Below, piece by piece: positions 53,181 to 62,889 of a stretch of DNA of 64,000 nucleotides. The number at the start of each line of letters is the position of its first letter. Position 1 is the first letter of the stretch. The stretch is from positions 536,888 through 600,887 of the forward strand of contig NZ_AUQY01000002.1 in the NCBI RefSeq assembly GCF_000468535.1, given 5' to 3'. Under the pieces are notes generated by a model that ran no database searches, was not told where the DNA came from, and was given only the letters and a program-made list of their open reading frames with translations. A program made the position numbers and the translations under genes. The DNA is from Peptoniphilus mikwangii. Its GTDB lineage: Bacteria; Bacillota; Clostridia; Tissierellales; Peptoniphilaceae.

Positions 53181-54137
53181 TTATTTCACTAAGTGACATG
53201 CTACAAAGTGGTTAGGCTTTACTTCTTTAAATTCAGGTTTTTCTTTAAAACACTGCTCTGTTGCTCTTGGACATCTTTCTGCAAACGGACAATTTTCCTT
53301 AGGATTGATCGGACTTGGTACTTCTCCCTCAAGTACAATTCTTTTTCTCTCCTTTTGAATATTCGGATCTGCTATCGGTATTGCTGAAAGCAATGCTACA
53401 GTATATGGATGTAGCGGATTGTCATATAATTCATCTGAACTTGCAACTTCCATCATATTTCCAAGATACATTACCCCCACTCTATCTGAAATATATCTTA
53501 CCATTGATAAATCATGGGCTATAAACAGATATGTCAAGTTCATTTTTTCTTGTAACTCTATTAACAAATTTACTACCTGTGCCTGTATCGATACATCAAG
53601 TGCCGATATCGGTTCATCGCACACAATAAATTTCGGATTTAGAGCAAGTGCCCTCGCTATACCGACACGCTGTCTTTGACCGCCTGAAAACTCATGTGGA
53701 AAACGTGAAGCATGTTCTTCAGATAAGCCTACCAACCTCAGTAGTTCAATTACTCTTGTTATTCTTTCACTGTCACTTTTATACGTTTGATTTATTAAAA
53801 GCGGTTCTTCGACTATACTTTCAACTGTCATACGAGGATTTAATGATGCATAAGGATCTTGAAATATAAATTGAAAATCCTTTCTCCTCTTTTGCATTTC
53901 TCGTGCTGACAATTTAAATATATCCTGCCCATCAAAATACATCTCTCCTGCAGTTGGATTATATAGTCTTAAAATTGTACGTCCTGTTGTAGATTTTCCG
54001 CAACCGGACTCTCCTACCAACCCAAAGGTTTCTCCGGGATATATGTCAAAGCTTACATTATCTACAGCCTTTAATATACCGTCCTTTACCTTGAAGTATT
54101 TTTTTATTCCTCTTGCACTTATCAAAGGCTCAGTCAT
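53181..54137 (-). CDS. oppF: Oligopeptide/dipeptide ABC transporter ATP-binding protein
   Basis: The 318-aa ATPase has Walker A GESGCGKSTTGRTILRL, the signature FSGGQRQRVGIARAL, Walker B FIVCDEPISALDV and the C-terminal oligopeptide_HPY region with CPFAERCPRA. It forms a pair with OppD. The ATG at 54137 follows AGGAGGGATATA and overlaps oppD by 8 nt; the frame's 24 upstream codons lie inside oppD and are excluded. Confidence 0.95.
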   Translation of the reverse strand: MTEPLISARGIKKYFKVKDGILKAVDNVSFDIYPGETFGLVGESGCGKSTTGRTILRLYNPTAGEMYFDGQDIFKLSAREMQKRRKDFQFIFQDPYASLNPRMTVESIVEEPLLINQTYKSDSERITRVIELLRLVGLSEEHASRFPHEFSGGQRQRVGIARALALNPKFIVCDEPISALDVSIQAQVVNLLIELQEKMNLTYLFIAHDLSMVRYISDRVGVMYLGNMMEVASSDELYDNPLHPYTVALLSAIPIADPNIQKERKRIVLEGEVPSPINPKENCPFAERCPRATEQCFKEKPEFKEVKPNHFVACHLVK

Positions 54138-55137
54138 TATATCCCTCCTTATTTTGTGTCGGACACATTTCATGATATAACCAGCATCTACAAAAATGTC
54201 CATTTCCATGTTCTGTTACAGGCGGCATGTGTTCATCACAAATTTTCATCGCTTCATCACATCTGTCATAGAACGGGCATCCTTTTGGAGGAATGTACAA
54301 ATCCGGTGGTGTTCCATGAATTGCATGAAGCTTGTCTTTTTTATTCATGTCAAGTCTTGGAACCGATGCCAATAACTTTTTAGTATATGGATGTTTAGTA
54401 TTATAGAAAATATCCTCTGTAAGTCCTTCTTCCATTATTTGTCCGGCATACATTACCTCTACTTTATTACTCATATCAGCAACTACACCAAGATCATGCG
54501 TTATTAATATAATACTCATTCCAAATTCATCTTGTAATTTTTTCATCAAATCTAAAATTTGTGCCTGCACTGTTACATCAAGAGCAGTTGTAGGCTCATC
54601 CGCTATCATTAATATCGGATTCATTACCATAGCTATAGCAAGCATTACACGCTGACGCATACCACCTGAAAATTCATGCGGATATTGATTTATTCTCTTT
54701 TCCGCTTCAGGTACACTTACCATTTCAAGTATTTCTATGGCTCTTTTTTTTGCATCTGCTTTAGATATTTTTTCGTGTTTTAACAAGCCTTCCATTATCT
54801 GAGTCCCTACTTTCATTGTAGGATTTAAAGATGTCATAGGATCTTGGAATACCATAGAAATTTTCTTTCCTCTTAGTTCTTCCATTTCCTTTTCTGTCTT
54901 TGTTATTATTTCTTCTCCTTCAAATAATATTGAGCCGCCTTTATAAAATGCCGGAGGATCCGGGAGTAACTTCATTATCGAATTTGCTGTAACACTCTTA
55001 CCACATCCCGATTCTCCAACTATTGCTACTGTTTTTGATTTTGGAACATTAAATGATATTCCTCTTACTGCTTCTACCTCTCCAAAGAAAGTTTTGAAGG
55101 ATACCTGTAAGTTTTTTACTTCTAATATGTTTTCCAT
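54130..55137 (-). CDS. oppD: Oligopeptide/dipeptide ABC transporter ATP-binding protein
   Basis: The 335-aa ATPase has GESGCGKSVTANSIMKLL, FSGGMRQRVMLAIAMV, LMIADEPTTALDVTVQ and the C-terminal CPFYDRCDEAMKICDEHMPP, whose Cys residues may hold an iron-sulphur cluster as in DppD-type proteins. It drives peptide uptake together with OppF. It starts 8 bp after oppC. Confidence 0.95.
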   Translation of the reverse strand: MENILEVKNLQVSFKTFFGEVEAVRGISFNVPKSKTVAIVGESGCGKSVTANSIMKLLPDPPAFYKGGSILFEGEEIITKTEKEMEELRGKKISMVFQDPMTSLNPTMKVGTQIMEGLLKHEKISKADAKKRAIEILEMVSVPEAEKRINQYPHEFSGGMRQRVMLAIAMVMNPILMIADEPTTALDVTVQAQILDLMKKLQDEFGMSIILITHDLGVVADMSNKVEVMYAGQIMEEGLTEDIFYNTKHPYTKKLLASVPRLDMNKKDKLHAIHGTPPDLYIPPKGCPFYDRCDEAMKICDEHMPPVTEHGNGHFCRCWLYHEMCPTQNKEGYND

Positions 55138-55145
55138 TTCCTACC

Positions 55146-56105
55146 TCACTTTCTAAGTCTTGGGTCTAGAGCGTCTCTCAGTCCGTCACCTAATACGTTA
55201 AATCCGAACATTATAAGTGAAATCATTAATGCCGGTAATAATATTTGATATCCAAGTCCAATTGCCAATACTTCAAGTCCGCTATTGGCAAGATTACCAA
55301 GTGACGGCAACGGATCTTGTAAGCCAAGAGATACGAATGATAATGTCGCTTCGGAAAATATTGCCCTTGGTATAATTAGTGTAAGATTTACAAGTATAGG
55401 TCCAAGTGTATTGGGAAGTATGTGTTTAAACAATATCCAATTACTTGTTGCACCCATAGACCTTGCTGCCATTACATATTCTGATTCTTTTAGAGATAAT
55501 ACCTGTCCTCTTACTAATATTGCTGTCGGTATCCATCCGGATATACTCATTGCAAGTATCATTACGCTAAGTGATGTACCTGAACCTTTTTTTGAAAAAA
55601 CTACTGACAACAGTATTACAACCAATAGATACGGTACTGAATATATTATTTCCGCTATACGCATCATTATTGCATCTATTTTTCCGGAGTTCATCCCTGC
55701 AACTCCTCCATACAATACCCCTATTGTTATATTTACAAATGCCGCAAGAAAACCTATTAAAAGTGAATATCTCGCTCCATAAGTAACTCTTGTAAATAAA
55801 TCTCTACCTAGCGAATCTGTTCCAAACCAATATTGTGAATTCGGTTTTACATTCATTTTTGACATATTGATTTTTTCGTAAGTCGTTCCACTAATCATTG
55901 GACCTACAATTGAAAATATAACCATTAAAATTATCAATATAAGACCTGCCATTGCAAGTTTATTATTTTTCAATCTTCTCCATACATCTGCCCAATATTT
56001 AATTGTCGGTCTTTTTATTCTTTCCGCATCAAGTAATGAACGATCTACTTTTTCAAACATTTCAGGAGAAGGTGTAAATGTATTTTCAACTATTTTTGAT
56101 GTCAT
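55146..56105 (-). CDS. oppC: Oligopeptide/dipeptide ABC transporter permease
   Basis: The 319-aa permease has an N-terminal cytoplasmic region, six membrane helices and the DppC/OppC signature YVMAARSMGATSNWILFKHI (EAA loop) near 215. The start region with FGTDSLGRDLFTRVTYGAR near 93 is typical. Its ATG overlaps the stop of oppB. Confidence 0.94.
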   Translation of the reverse strand: MTSKIVENTFTPSPEMFEKVDRSLLDAERIKRPTIKYWADVWRRLKNNKLAMAGLILIILMVIFSIVGPMISGTTYEKINMSKMNVKPNSQYWFGTDSLGRDLFTRVTYGARYSLLIGFLAAFVNITIGVLYGGVAGMNSGKIDAIMMRIAEIIYSVPYLLVVILLSVVFSKKGSGTSLSVMILAMSISGWIPTAILVRGQVLSLKESEYVMAARSMGATSNWILFKHILPNTLGPILVNLTLIIPRAIFSEATLSFVSLGLQDPLPSLGNLANSGLEVLAIGLGYQILLPALMISLIMFGFNVLGDGLRDALDPRLRK

Positions 56106-57031
56106 CAGTTATCTCCTCCCGTCAATTTGATTCTCGGATCAATTAGTACATATGCAATATCTACAAGTAGTATCATTGTAACTAATACCATTCCGTAAAA
56201 TACTGTTGTACCCATTATAAGAGTGTAATCTCTGTTTGTTATACTATTTACAAAAAATCTTCCAAGTCCCGGAATTCCAAATATTTTTTCTATTACGAAT
56301 GATCCCATTAATAAATCCGCCGTTATTGTTCCAAGAACAGATACTATCGGAAGAATTGAATTTCTAACTCCATGCTTTATTAATACAGCCGCTTTTGATA
56401 TACCTTTACTCTTAGCTGTCTTCATATAGTCTTGTCCCAATACTTCAAGCATTGATGAACGCATAAGTCTTGCTATTTGTGCTGTAGGCATGAGACTTAG
56501 TGCAATAGATGGAAGTATTGAATGTTTAAATGTTCCCCAACCGCTTACAGGAAGTAAACCTCCCTTTGCAATATATTGTATTAAAAGTGTGCCCATTATA
56601 AATGACGGAACAGATATTCCTATTATGGCAAATATCATCGCTATATAATCCGGTGCTTTATTTTGATATAAAGCCGCAAGCGATCCCAATAACGGACCTA
56701 CTATTAATGCAAGAATTAATGCTTGAAAGCCAAGTCTTGCAGATACGGGAAAACCTCTGGATATCATTTGATTTACTGTTTCCGTCTTTGATTTCATACT
56801 GTCACCAAAATCGAATTTTAGGACATTTTTGATATATATTAGATATTGTTGTGATATAGGCTTATCCAATCCATATTTTATTTCCAAATTCTTATATACC
56901 GATGCAGGCATCTTACCTTCTCTTTGCAATGGATTACCCGGTACGGCATGCATCAGAAAAAATGTAAGTGTTATTATAAAGAAAATGGTAAATATGGACA
57001 TACCTATTCTTTTTGATATATACTTTAGCAT
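56105..57031 (-). CDS. oppB: Oligopeptide/dipeptide ABC transporter permease
   Basis: The 308-aa permease has six membrane helices, the opening MLKYISKRIGMSIFTIFFI and the EAA loop DYMKTAKSKGISKAAVLIKH near 200. It pairs with OppC to make the channel. It lies after a terminator-like hairpin that separates it from oppA, so it is probably expressed at a lower level than the binding protein. Confidence 0.94.
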   Translation of the reverse strand: MLKYISKRIGMSIFTIFFIITLTFFLMHAVPGNPLQREGKMPASVYKNLEIKYGLDKPISQQYLIYIKNVLKFDFGDSMKSKTETVNQMISRGFPVSARLGFQALILALIVGPLLGSLAALYQNKAPDYIAMIFAIIGISVPSFIMGTLLIQYIAKGGLLPVSGWGTFKHSILPSIALSLMPTAQIARLMRSSMLEVLGQDYMKTAKSKGISKAAVLIKHGVRNSILPIVSVLGTITADLLMGSFVIEKIFGIPGLGRFFVNSITNRDYTLIMGTTVFYGMVLVTMILLVDIAYVLIDPRIKLTGGDN

Positions 57032-57054
57032 AATAAATCCTTTCTTATAAAAGT

Positions 57055-57080
57055 AAAGAACCCCATTAGGGGTTCTATTG
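57055..57080 (-). terminator. Partial terminator between oppA and oppB
   Basis: AGAACCCC pairs with GGGGTTCT around a 4-nt loop, followed on the minus strand by TTACTTTT. It would lower expression of the membrane and ATPase genes relative to the binding protein. Confidence 0.75.
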
Positions 57081-57087
57081 ACTTTTT

Positions 57088-58902
57088 TTATTCACCAATT
57101 TCCGCAAAAGTTAGAACCGGATATTGAAGTATAGGTTTGTAGATTCCCTTAACATTTGCTTTTACAAAGTAAGGTTGTGTATAGAAGTATATCGGAACTA
57201 TCGGCATATCTTCCATTAGAACTTTTTCTGCTTTCTTCATTGCATCCATACGAACCTTTTGATCGGCAGATTGTCTTGCTTCATTAATCAAAGCATCATA
57301 TTCAGGATTGTCATGACCTGAGTCATTCATTGCTCCGCCTTTTATAAATAAGTCAAGCATTGTCATCGGATCTGAATAATCTCCTACCCAACCAGCACGG
57401 CTTATTTCAAAATCATGAGCATGTTCACGAGCTATTTTTACATTAAAGTCTACATTTTCAAGTCCCAATTCTACTCCAAGAGTTTCTTTCCACATTTGTT
57501 GAACTGCTTGGGCTATTTTCTTATGGCTTTCAGAAGTATTATAAAGTATAACTGTTCCGTCAAGATCTTCTACTTTTAATCCTAATTCATCCAAACCTTT
57601 TTGTAAAAACTCTTTAGCCTTTTCAGGATTATATTCCACTAATGTTCCGTTTTCTTCTCTGAAGTCTTTTCCTTGATCATCTAATAATCCATAAGGTACA
57701 AATCCTGTTGCTGCAATTTGTCCACCCTTTGTAATATTATTTACAAGTGATTCTCTGTCAAGTGCATATACAAATGCCTTTCTGATATTTACATTTGTAA
57801 AAGGATTAACCTTTGCTCCCGGAGCTTCCTTAATATTGTTTAAATTATAATAGTAAGTTCCTACTTGTTTTCCTATAACAAGTTCTTCATTTTTTTCTTC
57901 AAATTTTTGTGCTACTACTTCTTGTGGTGGATCTACTAACATAGCATACTTGCCGCTGTCATAATTTTGCCAACAAGTATTGATATCTTCAAGAATATCA
58001 AATGTTATTCCTGCAAGTTTAACATCATCAGCTTTAAACCAATTTTCATTTTTAACAAGTTCAATAATGCTGTCATGTTCCCAAGTTTTAAGTGTAAAAG
58101 CTCCATTTGATGTGTAAAGTTCTCCACCGCCCTTTGCCCAGTCAGGATTTTCTTTAACTATCTTGGAATTTACCGGATATAAAGTATAAAATGCTGTTAA
58201 GTCTGCAAAATAAGGTGTAGGATTTTCAAGAACTACTTCCAATGTCTTTTCGTCAAGTACCTTTACTCCTACTTCAGCTTTCTTTTCTTCCAACCATTTT
58301 TCGTATACCATTTGTGCAACTTCATCATCAGATTTTCCTGCAACATCAAGTCCTTGTGTATCTGCATCTGTAAATTTCACTTCATGGTCTACAATATCTG
58401 TGTCTTTTCCATCATTGTCTTTTACATAATATACGCCGGGTTTTTCAACTGTATTATACGCTTCTCCGCCTTTTACATAGTAAAGTTGATAAGCATATTC
58501 TGAAGCTGTTTCAGGATCTAATACCCTTAGCCACTCATAGGCAAAGTCCTCTGCTGTAACAGGATCTCCGTTAGACCATTTCATACCGTCTTTAATTTTA
58601 AAAGTATAAGTTAATCCGTCTTCTGATACAGTAGGCATCTCAGCCATACCATCTACAAGCTTTCCTTCCTTATCATAAGAAAGAAGTCCTGTATATAAGT
58701 GATTTAAAATCCAAGATTCATGTGTTCCTTGAGCAAGTGCAGGATCAAGTGAACCGGGTTCTGAGTGGTTTACAGTATATAAAATTTGACCTTCCTCAGC
58801 TGCTCCATCATCTCCTCCTGCTGTATTTCCTTTGCCGCAAGCTGTCAGCAAAAATGAAAATACAACCAATAAGCAAATTAAACTGGTTAATTTTTTCTTC
58901 AT
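57088..58902 (-). CDS. oppA: Oligopeptide-binding lipoprotein
   Basis: The 604-aa extracytoplasmic lipoprotein has a signal ending FLLTAC and is a cluster C (SBP_bac_5) solute-binding protein: GSLDPALAQGTHESWILNHL, the DGMKWSNGDPVTAEDFAYEW signature and NVNIRKAFVYALDRESLVNN. It captures peptides for OppBCDF. The frame starts at a TTG, but ATG at 58902 with GGAGGAG upstream is the true start. The gene is the first of the operon. Confidence 0.95.
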   Translation of the reverse strand: MKKKLTSLICLLVVFSFLLTACGKGNTAGGDDGAAEEGQILYTVNHSEPGSLDPALAQGTHESWILNHLYTGLLSYDKEGKLVDGMAEMPTVSEDGLTYTFKIKDGMKWSNGDPVTAEDFAYEWLRVLDPETASEYAYQLYYVKGGEAYNTVEKPGVYYVKDNDGKDTDIVDHEVKFTDADTQGLDVAGKSDDEVAQMVYEKWLEEKKAEVGVKVLDEKTLEVVLENPTPYFADLTAFYTLYPVNSKIVKENPDWAKGGGELYTSNGAFTLKTWEHDSIIELVKNENWFKADDVKLAGITFDILEDINTCWQNYDSGKYAMLVDPPQEVVAQKFEEKNEELVIGKQVGTYYYNLNNIKEAPGAKVNPFTNVNIRKAFVYALDRESLVNNITKGGQIAATGFVPYGLLDDQGKDFREENGTLVEYNPEKAKEFLQKGLDELGLKVEDLDGTVILYNTSESHKKIAQAVQQMWKETLGVELGLENVDFNVKIAREHAHDFEISRAGWVGDYSDPMTMLDLFIKGGAMNDSGHDNPEYDALINEARQSADQKVRMDAMKKAEKVLMEDMPIVPIYFYTQPYFVKANVKGIYKPILQYPVLTFAEIGE

Positions 58903-59418
58903 CAATATCTCCTCCTGTTTTATTTTTTACAATATTAACATACTTTTTATAAAATTTCAATTAGTAAATTTATTAAACTATTGTTTTTATTTTTACATTT
59001 TAATATATTTTGATTTGTCCAATTGGGTCAATAATAAACAAAAATCTTACACTTTCAGCTAATTATAGCCATTTATTTATGTAATATAAGTTCCAGATTA
59101 TAATTGTATCATAGATATTTATTATATTAAAAATATAAGTATAGTAAAAAATGTATGTATATATGGTGTACATTTTATAAATTTCAAGTGTTTTTATACT
59201 ATATACTTAATTTTAATTTTAAATTATAATATAAAAAATTTGGTTATTTAAAATTTAACTATTTATACTTTTCGCAAATACATCTCTGTTTTTTTGAAAT
59301 TATGCATTATTTTTTTGCGACTGTAAAATTCTATTATTTTTTATGATAAAGTAGAAAAGCTTATATCGTAAATTGATTGTAGTATAATTTAAGCTATATT
59401 AATGCTCTAATTTCTGTA
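58903..59418. other. AT-rich gene-free region before the opp operon
   Basis: This half-kilobase is extremely AT-rich and has no supported gene or repeat. It must hold the oppA promoter; a TATAAT-like box lies near 59100, but many such strings occur. Confidence 0.4.
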
Positions 59419-59441
59419 TAAAAAAAAGAGCTTACGCTCAT
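59419..59441 (-). terminator. Terminator after the YvrJ-family gene
   Basis: GAGC-GTAA-GCTC followed by eight T bases on the minus strand, one base after the stop codon. Confidence 0.82.
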
Positions 59442-59594
59442 TCATTTAATAAGGTTTTCAATACTATTACTCAGCTCATTTATACTGTTTGTAAGTTCAC
59501 TCATTTTAGTTTCAATTCTGATTAACAAATAGCATGACACAACTATCGGAAATCCTGTGTTTGCAATTTGTGAAATAAGTTCATCTATACCCAT
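59442..59594 (-). CDS. YvrJ-family small protein
   Basis: A 50-aa protein that reads MGIDELISQIANTGFPIVV then CYLLIRIETKMSELTNSINE and ends ENLIK. The GFPI-V-CYLL-RIE pattern with a short hydrophobic helix and an amphipathic tail is the YvrJ family. AGGAGGTAAAT precedes the ATG. It follows DUF1659 and DUF2922 genes on the same strand; this trio recurs in Firmicutes. Function unknown; the fold is probably membrane-associated. Confidence 0.85.
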   Translation of the reverse strand: MGIDELISQIANTGFPIVVSCYLLIRIETKMSELTNSINELSNSIENLIK

Positions 59595-59619
59595 ATTTAC
59601 CTCCTTATGTGAGTAAAGC

Positions 59620-59841
59620 TTACTTCAATAAATCAGTTGTTGTAAGCTCTCTGTAGTGAGCATTTTCAAGTTTTAAAAGATCTCCTTCTGTCCCTTTAAA
59701 TACTTTACTGTCAATTATTGCATGCTCAATACTTGTAAGATCTGATTTTGTGATATTATCTCTAACATCATCAATGCTGAATTTTAAAATTTTCCCTTTT
59801 GTATCGGAAAATCCAATTTCTAATGTCTTTTTAACAGCCAT
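59620..59841 (-). CDS. DUF2922 family protein
   Basis: A 73-aa soluble protein, KKTLEIGFSDTKGKILKFSI near the start and ENAHYRELTTTDLLK at the end, matching DUF2922 in size and pattern. Function unknown. It sits 27 bp after the DUF1659 gene and 25 bp before the YvrJ gene, each with its own ribosome site, so the three are one small operon. Confidence 0.82.
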   Translation of the reverse strand: MAVKKTLEIGFSDTKGKILKFSIDDVRDNITKSDLTSIEHAIIDSKVFKGTEGDLLKLENAHYRELTTTDLLK

Positions 59842-59868
59842 GTTTTTCCTCCTTTCTCAAAGTTATCC

Positions 59869-60087
59869 TTACACTATTTCGATTTCAACTATTTTCTTTA
59901 CTGCCGTTTTTTCAAACTTCACAAGTCCGGCTAACTTATCTGCCACATCAGCTATATTTTCTATTGCAGCTTCTGTATTTAGATTTTTGAATGTTTTCGA
60001 CTTTACTAAATCTTTACCGTTTGCAGACTTACCGCCGTTGAAATCAATTTTCAGCTTTGCTCCAAATGCTTTTTCTGTATAAGCCAT
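59869..60087 (-). CDS. DUF1659 family protein
   Basis: A 72-aa soluble protein starting MAYTEKAFGAKLKIDFNGG and containing KSKTFKNLNTEAAIENIADV, as in DUF1659. It is the first gene of the trio with DUF2922 and YvrJ. GAGGAGGTGAGAA precedes the ATG. No function is known. Confidence 0.82.
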   Translation of the reverse strand: MAYTEKAFGAKLKIDFNGGKSANGKDLVKSKTFKNLNTEAAIENIADVADKLAGLVKFEKTAVKKIVEIEIV

Positions 60088-60167
60088 TTTCTCACCTCCT
60101 CTATTATATAAATAGAATTTTTATTATATTTTTACTATTCATTTTTTAATTATTTTCTATATACATA

Positions 60168-60199
60168 AAAAAATAAGCAATGCATTGCTTATTTTTTAT
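60168..60199. terminator. Terminator of the TrpXYZ-like operon
   Basis: A perfect palindrome AAATAAGCAATGCATTGCTTATTT flanked by A and T runs; the stop codon of the ATPase gene lies at its edge. It can act in both directions. Confidence 0.88.
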
Positions 60200-60969
60200 A
60201 CTGTAGTTTTCAATTCTCTCTCTATATTTTCATTGTATAACCTATTTAATTGTTCTTCAGTTATTTCAGATGATTTTATATCTAAGACTATCTTACCTTT
60301 GTTTAACATTATTATTCTGCTTGAATATTTAATCGCATGATTTAAATTATGAGTTATCATTAGAGTTGTTATCTTTTCTCTATAAATTAAATCTGCAGTT
60401 TTATCCATTACTATTTTTGATGTCTTAGGGTCTAAAGCTGCTGTATGTTCATCAAGCAGCAATAAATCCGGCTTTTTTATTGTTGCCATAAGTAAGGACA
60501 AAGACTGTCTTTGTCCCCCTGACAAATACCTGACCTGTGTATTTAATTTGTCCTCAAGTCCTAAATCCAATTCCCTCAATTTTTTTACAATTAAATCTAT
60601 ATCTGTATTTTTGAGCAGCCTTTTAAATGAAAGTCTATCTCCTTTTTTTAATGCTATTGACATATTTTCAAGTATGCTAAGACTTGGTGAAACACCCTTT
60701 GACGGATCTTGATTTACTTTCCCTATGTGTAATGCTCTTTTTTGTTCACTCATTTTTTCAAGCTCCAAGTCATTTAACCGTATAGTTCCGCTGTCACTTT
60801 TTACGCTTCCGCTTATTATATTAAACAATGTACTTTTCCCGCATCCGTTTGCACCCAATATAGCGGTACATTTATTTTTTTCCGCCTCTACCGAAAAATT
60901 TTCAAATATCCTATTTTCCTCAGGCATACCCAAATAAAATGTCTTGTTTAAATTTTTTATTTTTAACAT
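60196..60969 (-). CDS. ABC transporter ATPase, TrpXYZ type
   Basis: The 257-aa ATPase has AILGANGCGKSTLFNIISGS (Walker A), YLSGGQRQSLSLLMATI (signature) and LLLLDEHTAALDPKTS (Walker B). The DEHTAALDP form is typical of the COG1101 ATPase that pairs with COG2984 and COG4120 proteins. It is the third gene of the operon, 3 bp after the permease gene. Confidence 0.88.
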   Translation of the reverse strand: MLKIKNLNKTFYLGMPEENRIFENFSVEAEKNKCTAILGANGCGKSTLFNIISGSVKSDSGTIRLNDLELEKMSEQKRALHIGKVNQDPSKGVSPSLSILENMSIALKKGDRLSFKRLLKNTDIDLIVKKLRELDLGLEDKLNTQVRYLSGGQRQSLSLLMATIKKPDLLLLDEHTAALDPKTSKIVMDKTADLIYREKITTLMITHNLNHAIKYSSRIIMLNKGKIVLDIKSSEITEEQLNRLYNENIERELKTTV

Positions 60970-60972
60970 TTT

Positions 60973-61863
60973 TTACCTCTCGTTATTAACCGATTTCTTA
61001 ATTCTTTTTATCCGACCTGCTGATACATTATTATACGTAATAAAAAGTATTACTATAAATGCCGTTACCATCTTTAAATCGCTTGAATCAAGCCCTGCAT
61101 GTATTGCAAGTCCGGATATTATTCTATATATTATTGCTCCTGATATAGCTCTTGTTGTTATTTTTATTTTTCTACTGTTTTTCAGAAATGTATCTCCAAT
61201 TATTATTGATGCAAGAGCTGTAACTATTATTGTTGCTCCCATTTGTGAATCTGCAAATCCTTGGTATTGTGACATCAATGCACCGCTCAAGCTGACAAGT
61301 CCGTTTGAAATCATAAGACCGATCATCGTATACAAATCGGGATTTTTACCGAGAGATTTGACTAATGACTCATTATCTCCCGTAATAACTAACATATATC
61401 CTCTTTCCGTCTTTAAAAAACTGTCTATTATTATTTTTATAATCAAGACTATCGCAAATAATATTAAGCCTTTTGGAATTTTTTCAAATTTTACAAATAG
61501 ATTATCAAAATCAAATAGTGCTACATTGCTCTTTCCCATAATCCTTAAATTTACAGAATATAAAATTGTCATTGTCAAAATTCCCGCAAGAATTGATGCT
61601 ATTTTCAGTTTTTTATATAGTAAAAATGTAACTAATCCTGCAACTAAACCGAATATAAAACTGAAAATCATAGAAATATATACTCCTAAACCGCTTGTTA
61701 TCATCTTTGCAAATATAAATGCTCCAAGTGGAAATGTTCCTTCAACTGACAAATCCGCTATATCTAAAATTTTAAATGTAAATACCACACCCATTGAAAG
61801 TATTGCAAATATAAGTCCAACTTCAATTGATGCAAGTAATACAGAATTTAACCCTAAAAGCAT
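60973..61863 (-). CDS. ABC transporter permease, TrpXYZ type
   Basis: The 296-aa membrane protein has eight to nine helices and resembles branched-chain amino-acid/sugar-type permeases (GVVFTFKILDIADLSVEGTF near residue 26, then GLVAGLVTFLLYKK). This is the COG4120 family, used with COG2984 binding proteins. TAGGAGGAATAAA precedes the ATG. Confidence 0.88.
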   Translation of the reverse strand: MLLGLNSVLLASIEVGLIFAILSMGVVFTFKILDIADLSVEGTFPLGAFIFAKMITSGLGVYISMIFSFIFGLVAGLVTFLLYKKLKIASILAGILTMTILYSVNLRIMGKSNVALFDFDNLFVKFEKIPKGLILFAIVLIIKIIIDSFLKTERGYMLVITGDNESLVKSLGKNPDLYTMIGLMISNGLVSLSGALMSQYQGFADSQMGATIIVTALASIIIGDTFLKNSRKIKITTRAISGAIIYRIISGLAIHAGLDSSDLKMVTAFIVILFITYNNVSAGRIKRIKKSVNNER

Positions 61864-61873
61864 TTTATTCCTC

Positions 61874-62851
61874 CTACTTTATTATCTGAGCATCTTTAAA
61901 AATTTCATTATTTAAATCAAGTTTTAAAGCTTTCGCAGTTTTCTCATTTACCACTTTATGATTTATCTCATTGTACTCCACAGGAATATTTTTTATATCT
62001 TCTCCATTTAATATCCTTATTGCAATTTTAGCTGCCTGAGCGCCCTGACTTTCATAATTTATTCCCTCACTCATAAGCAATCCGCTCTTTACTTGTCCTT
62101 CCTCTGATGACAGGCTTGGTATATTATTTTTTAAAAGCTGCTCCGATAAAATCGGAACTGCACTTGCAACCGTATTATCTGTTATTGCAAACAGTGCATC
62201 AATATTATTTGACATAAATGCTATTGATGCGGGAATGTCATTTACTGTATTTATGCCGACCTTTACCAGAAAAATATTTTTTTCCTTTAATACACTTTCA
62301 AGCTTTTCAACCTGAACCTGTGAATTTTGTTCTGATGTGTTGTATATTACTCCAAAAGTTTTTATATTCGGGTATATTTTTAAAAATTCTTCAATTTGCA
62401 TTTTCGGATTTACATAGTCGGAAACTCCGGTTATATTTGCATCCGGACTTTCTATTGAATTAACTATTCCCGCTCCGACAGGGTCTGTTACCGCACTAAA
62501 TACTACAGGAATATCCCTTACTACATTTTTTGTTGCTTGTGCTGCAGGAGTCGCTATTGCATAAATCAAATCAACTTTTTTAGAAAGCATTTCTTGAGCC
62601 AATGTTGTTGTCAAAGACATATCTCCATTCGCACTTTTTTCTATTATTTCCACATCTACATCATTTTTTTTAAGTTCTTCAATAAACCCATTTTTTGCTG
62701 CATCTAATGAAATATGATCCACATATTTTATGATTCCTATTGTATATTTTTTTGAGTCTGAAGTTTCTTTTTCAATTCCCTTTGAACTGTTTTTCCCATT
62801 ACAACCTATAAGTAACAAACTTATTAATAATAAAACTACTATCTTTTTCAT
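61874..62851 (-). CDS. ABC transporter substrate-binding lipoprotein, TrpXYZ type
   Basis: The 325-aa lipoprotein has a signal ending LLLIGC and the COG2984 (ABC_sub_bind) pattern: TIGIIKYVDHISLDAAKNGF, AIATPAAQATKNVVRDIPVV and FSAVTDPVGAGIVNSIE. The family is best known for tryptophan uptake (TrpX), but the T-box in front appears to read a tyrosine codon. The ATG at 62851 follows GGAGGGAAGAA; 11 upstream codons in the frame are excluded. Confidence 0.88.
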   Translation of the reverse strand: MKKIVVLLLISLLLIGCNGKNSSKGIEKETSDSKKYTIGIIKYVDHISLDAAKNGFIEELKKNDVDVEIIEKSANGDMSLTTTLAQEMLSKKVDLIYAIATPAAQATKNVVRDIPVVFSAVTDPVGAGIVNSIESPDANITGVSDYVNPKMQIEEFLKIYPNIKTFGVIYNTSEQNSQVQVEKLESVLKEKNIFLVKVGINTVNDIPASIAFMSNNIDALFAITDNTVASAVPILSEQLLKNNIPSLSSEEGQVKSGLLMSEGINYESQGAQAAKIAIRILNGEDIKNIPVEYNEINHKVVNEKTAKALKLDLNNEIFKDAQIIK

Positions 62852-62889
62852 TTCTTCCCTCCTGATTTTAAAAGCATTTTTCACTCAAA

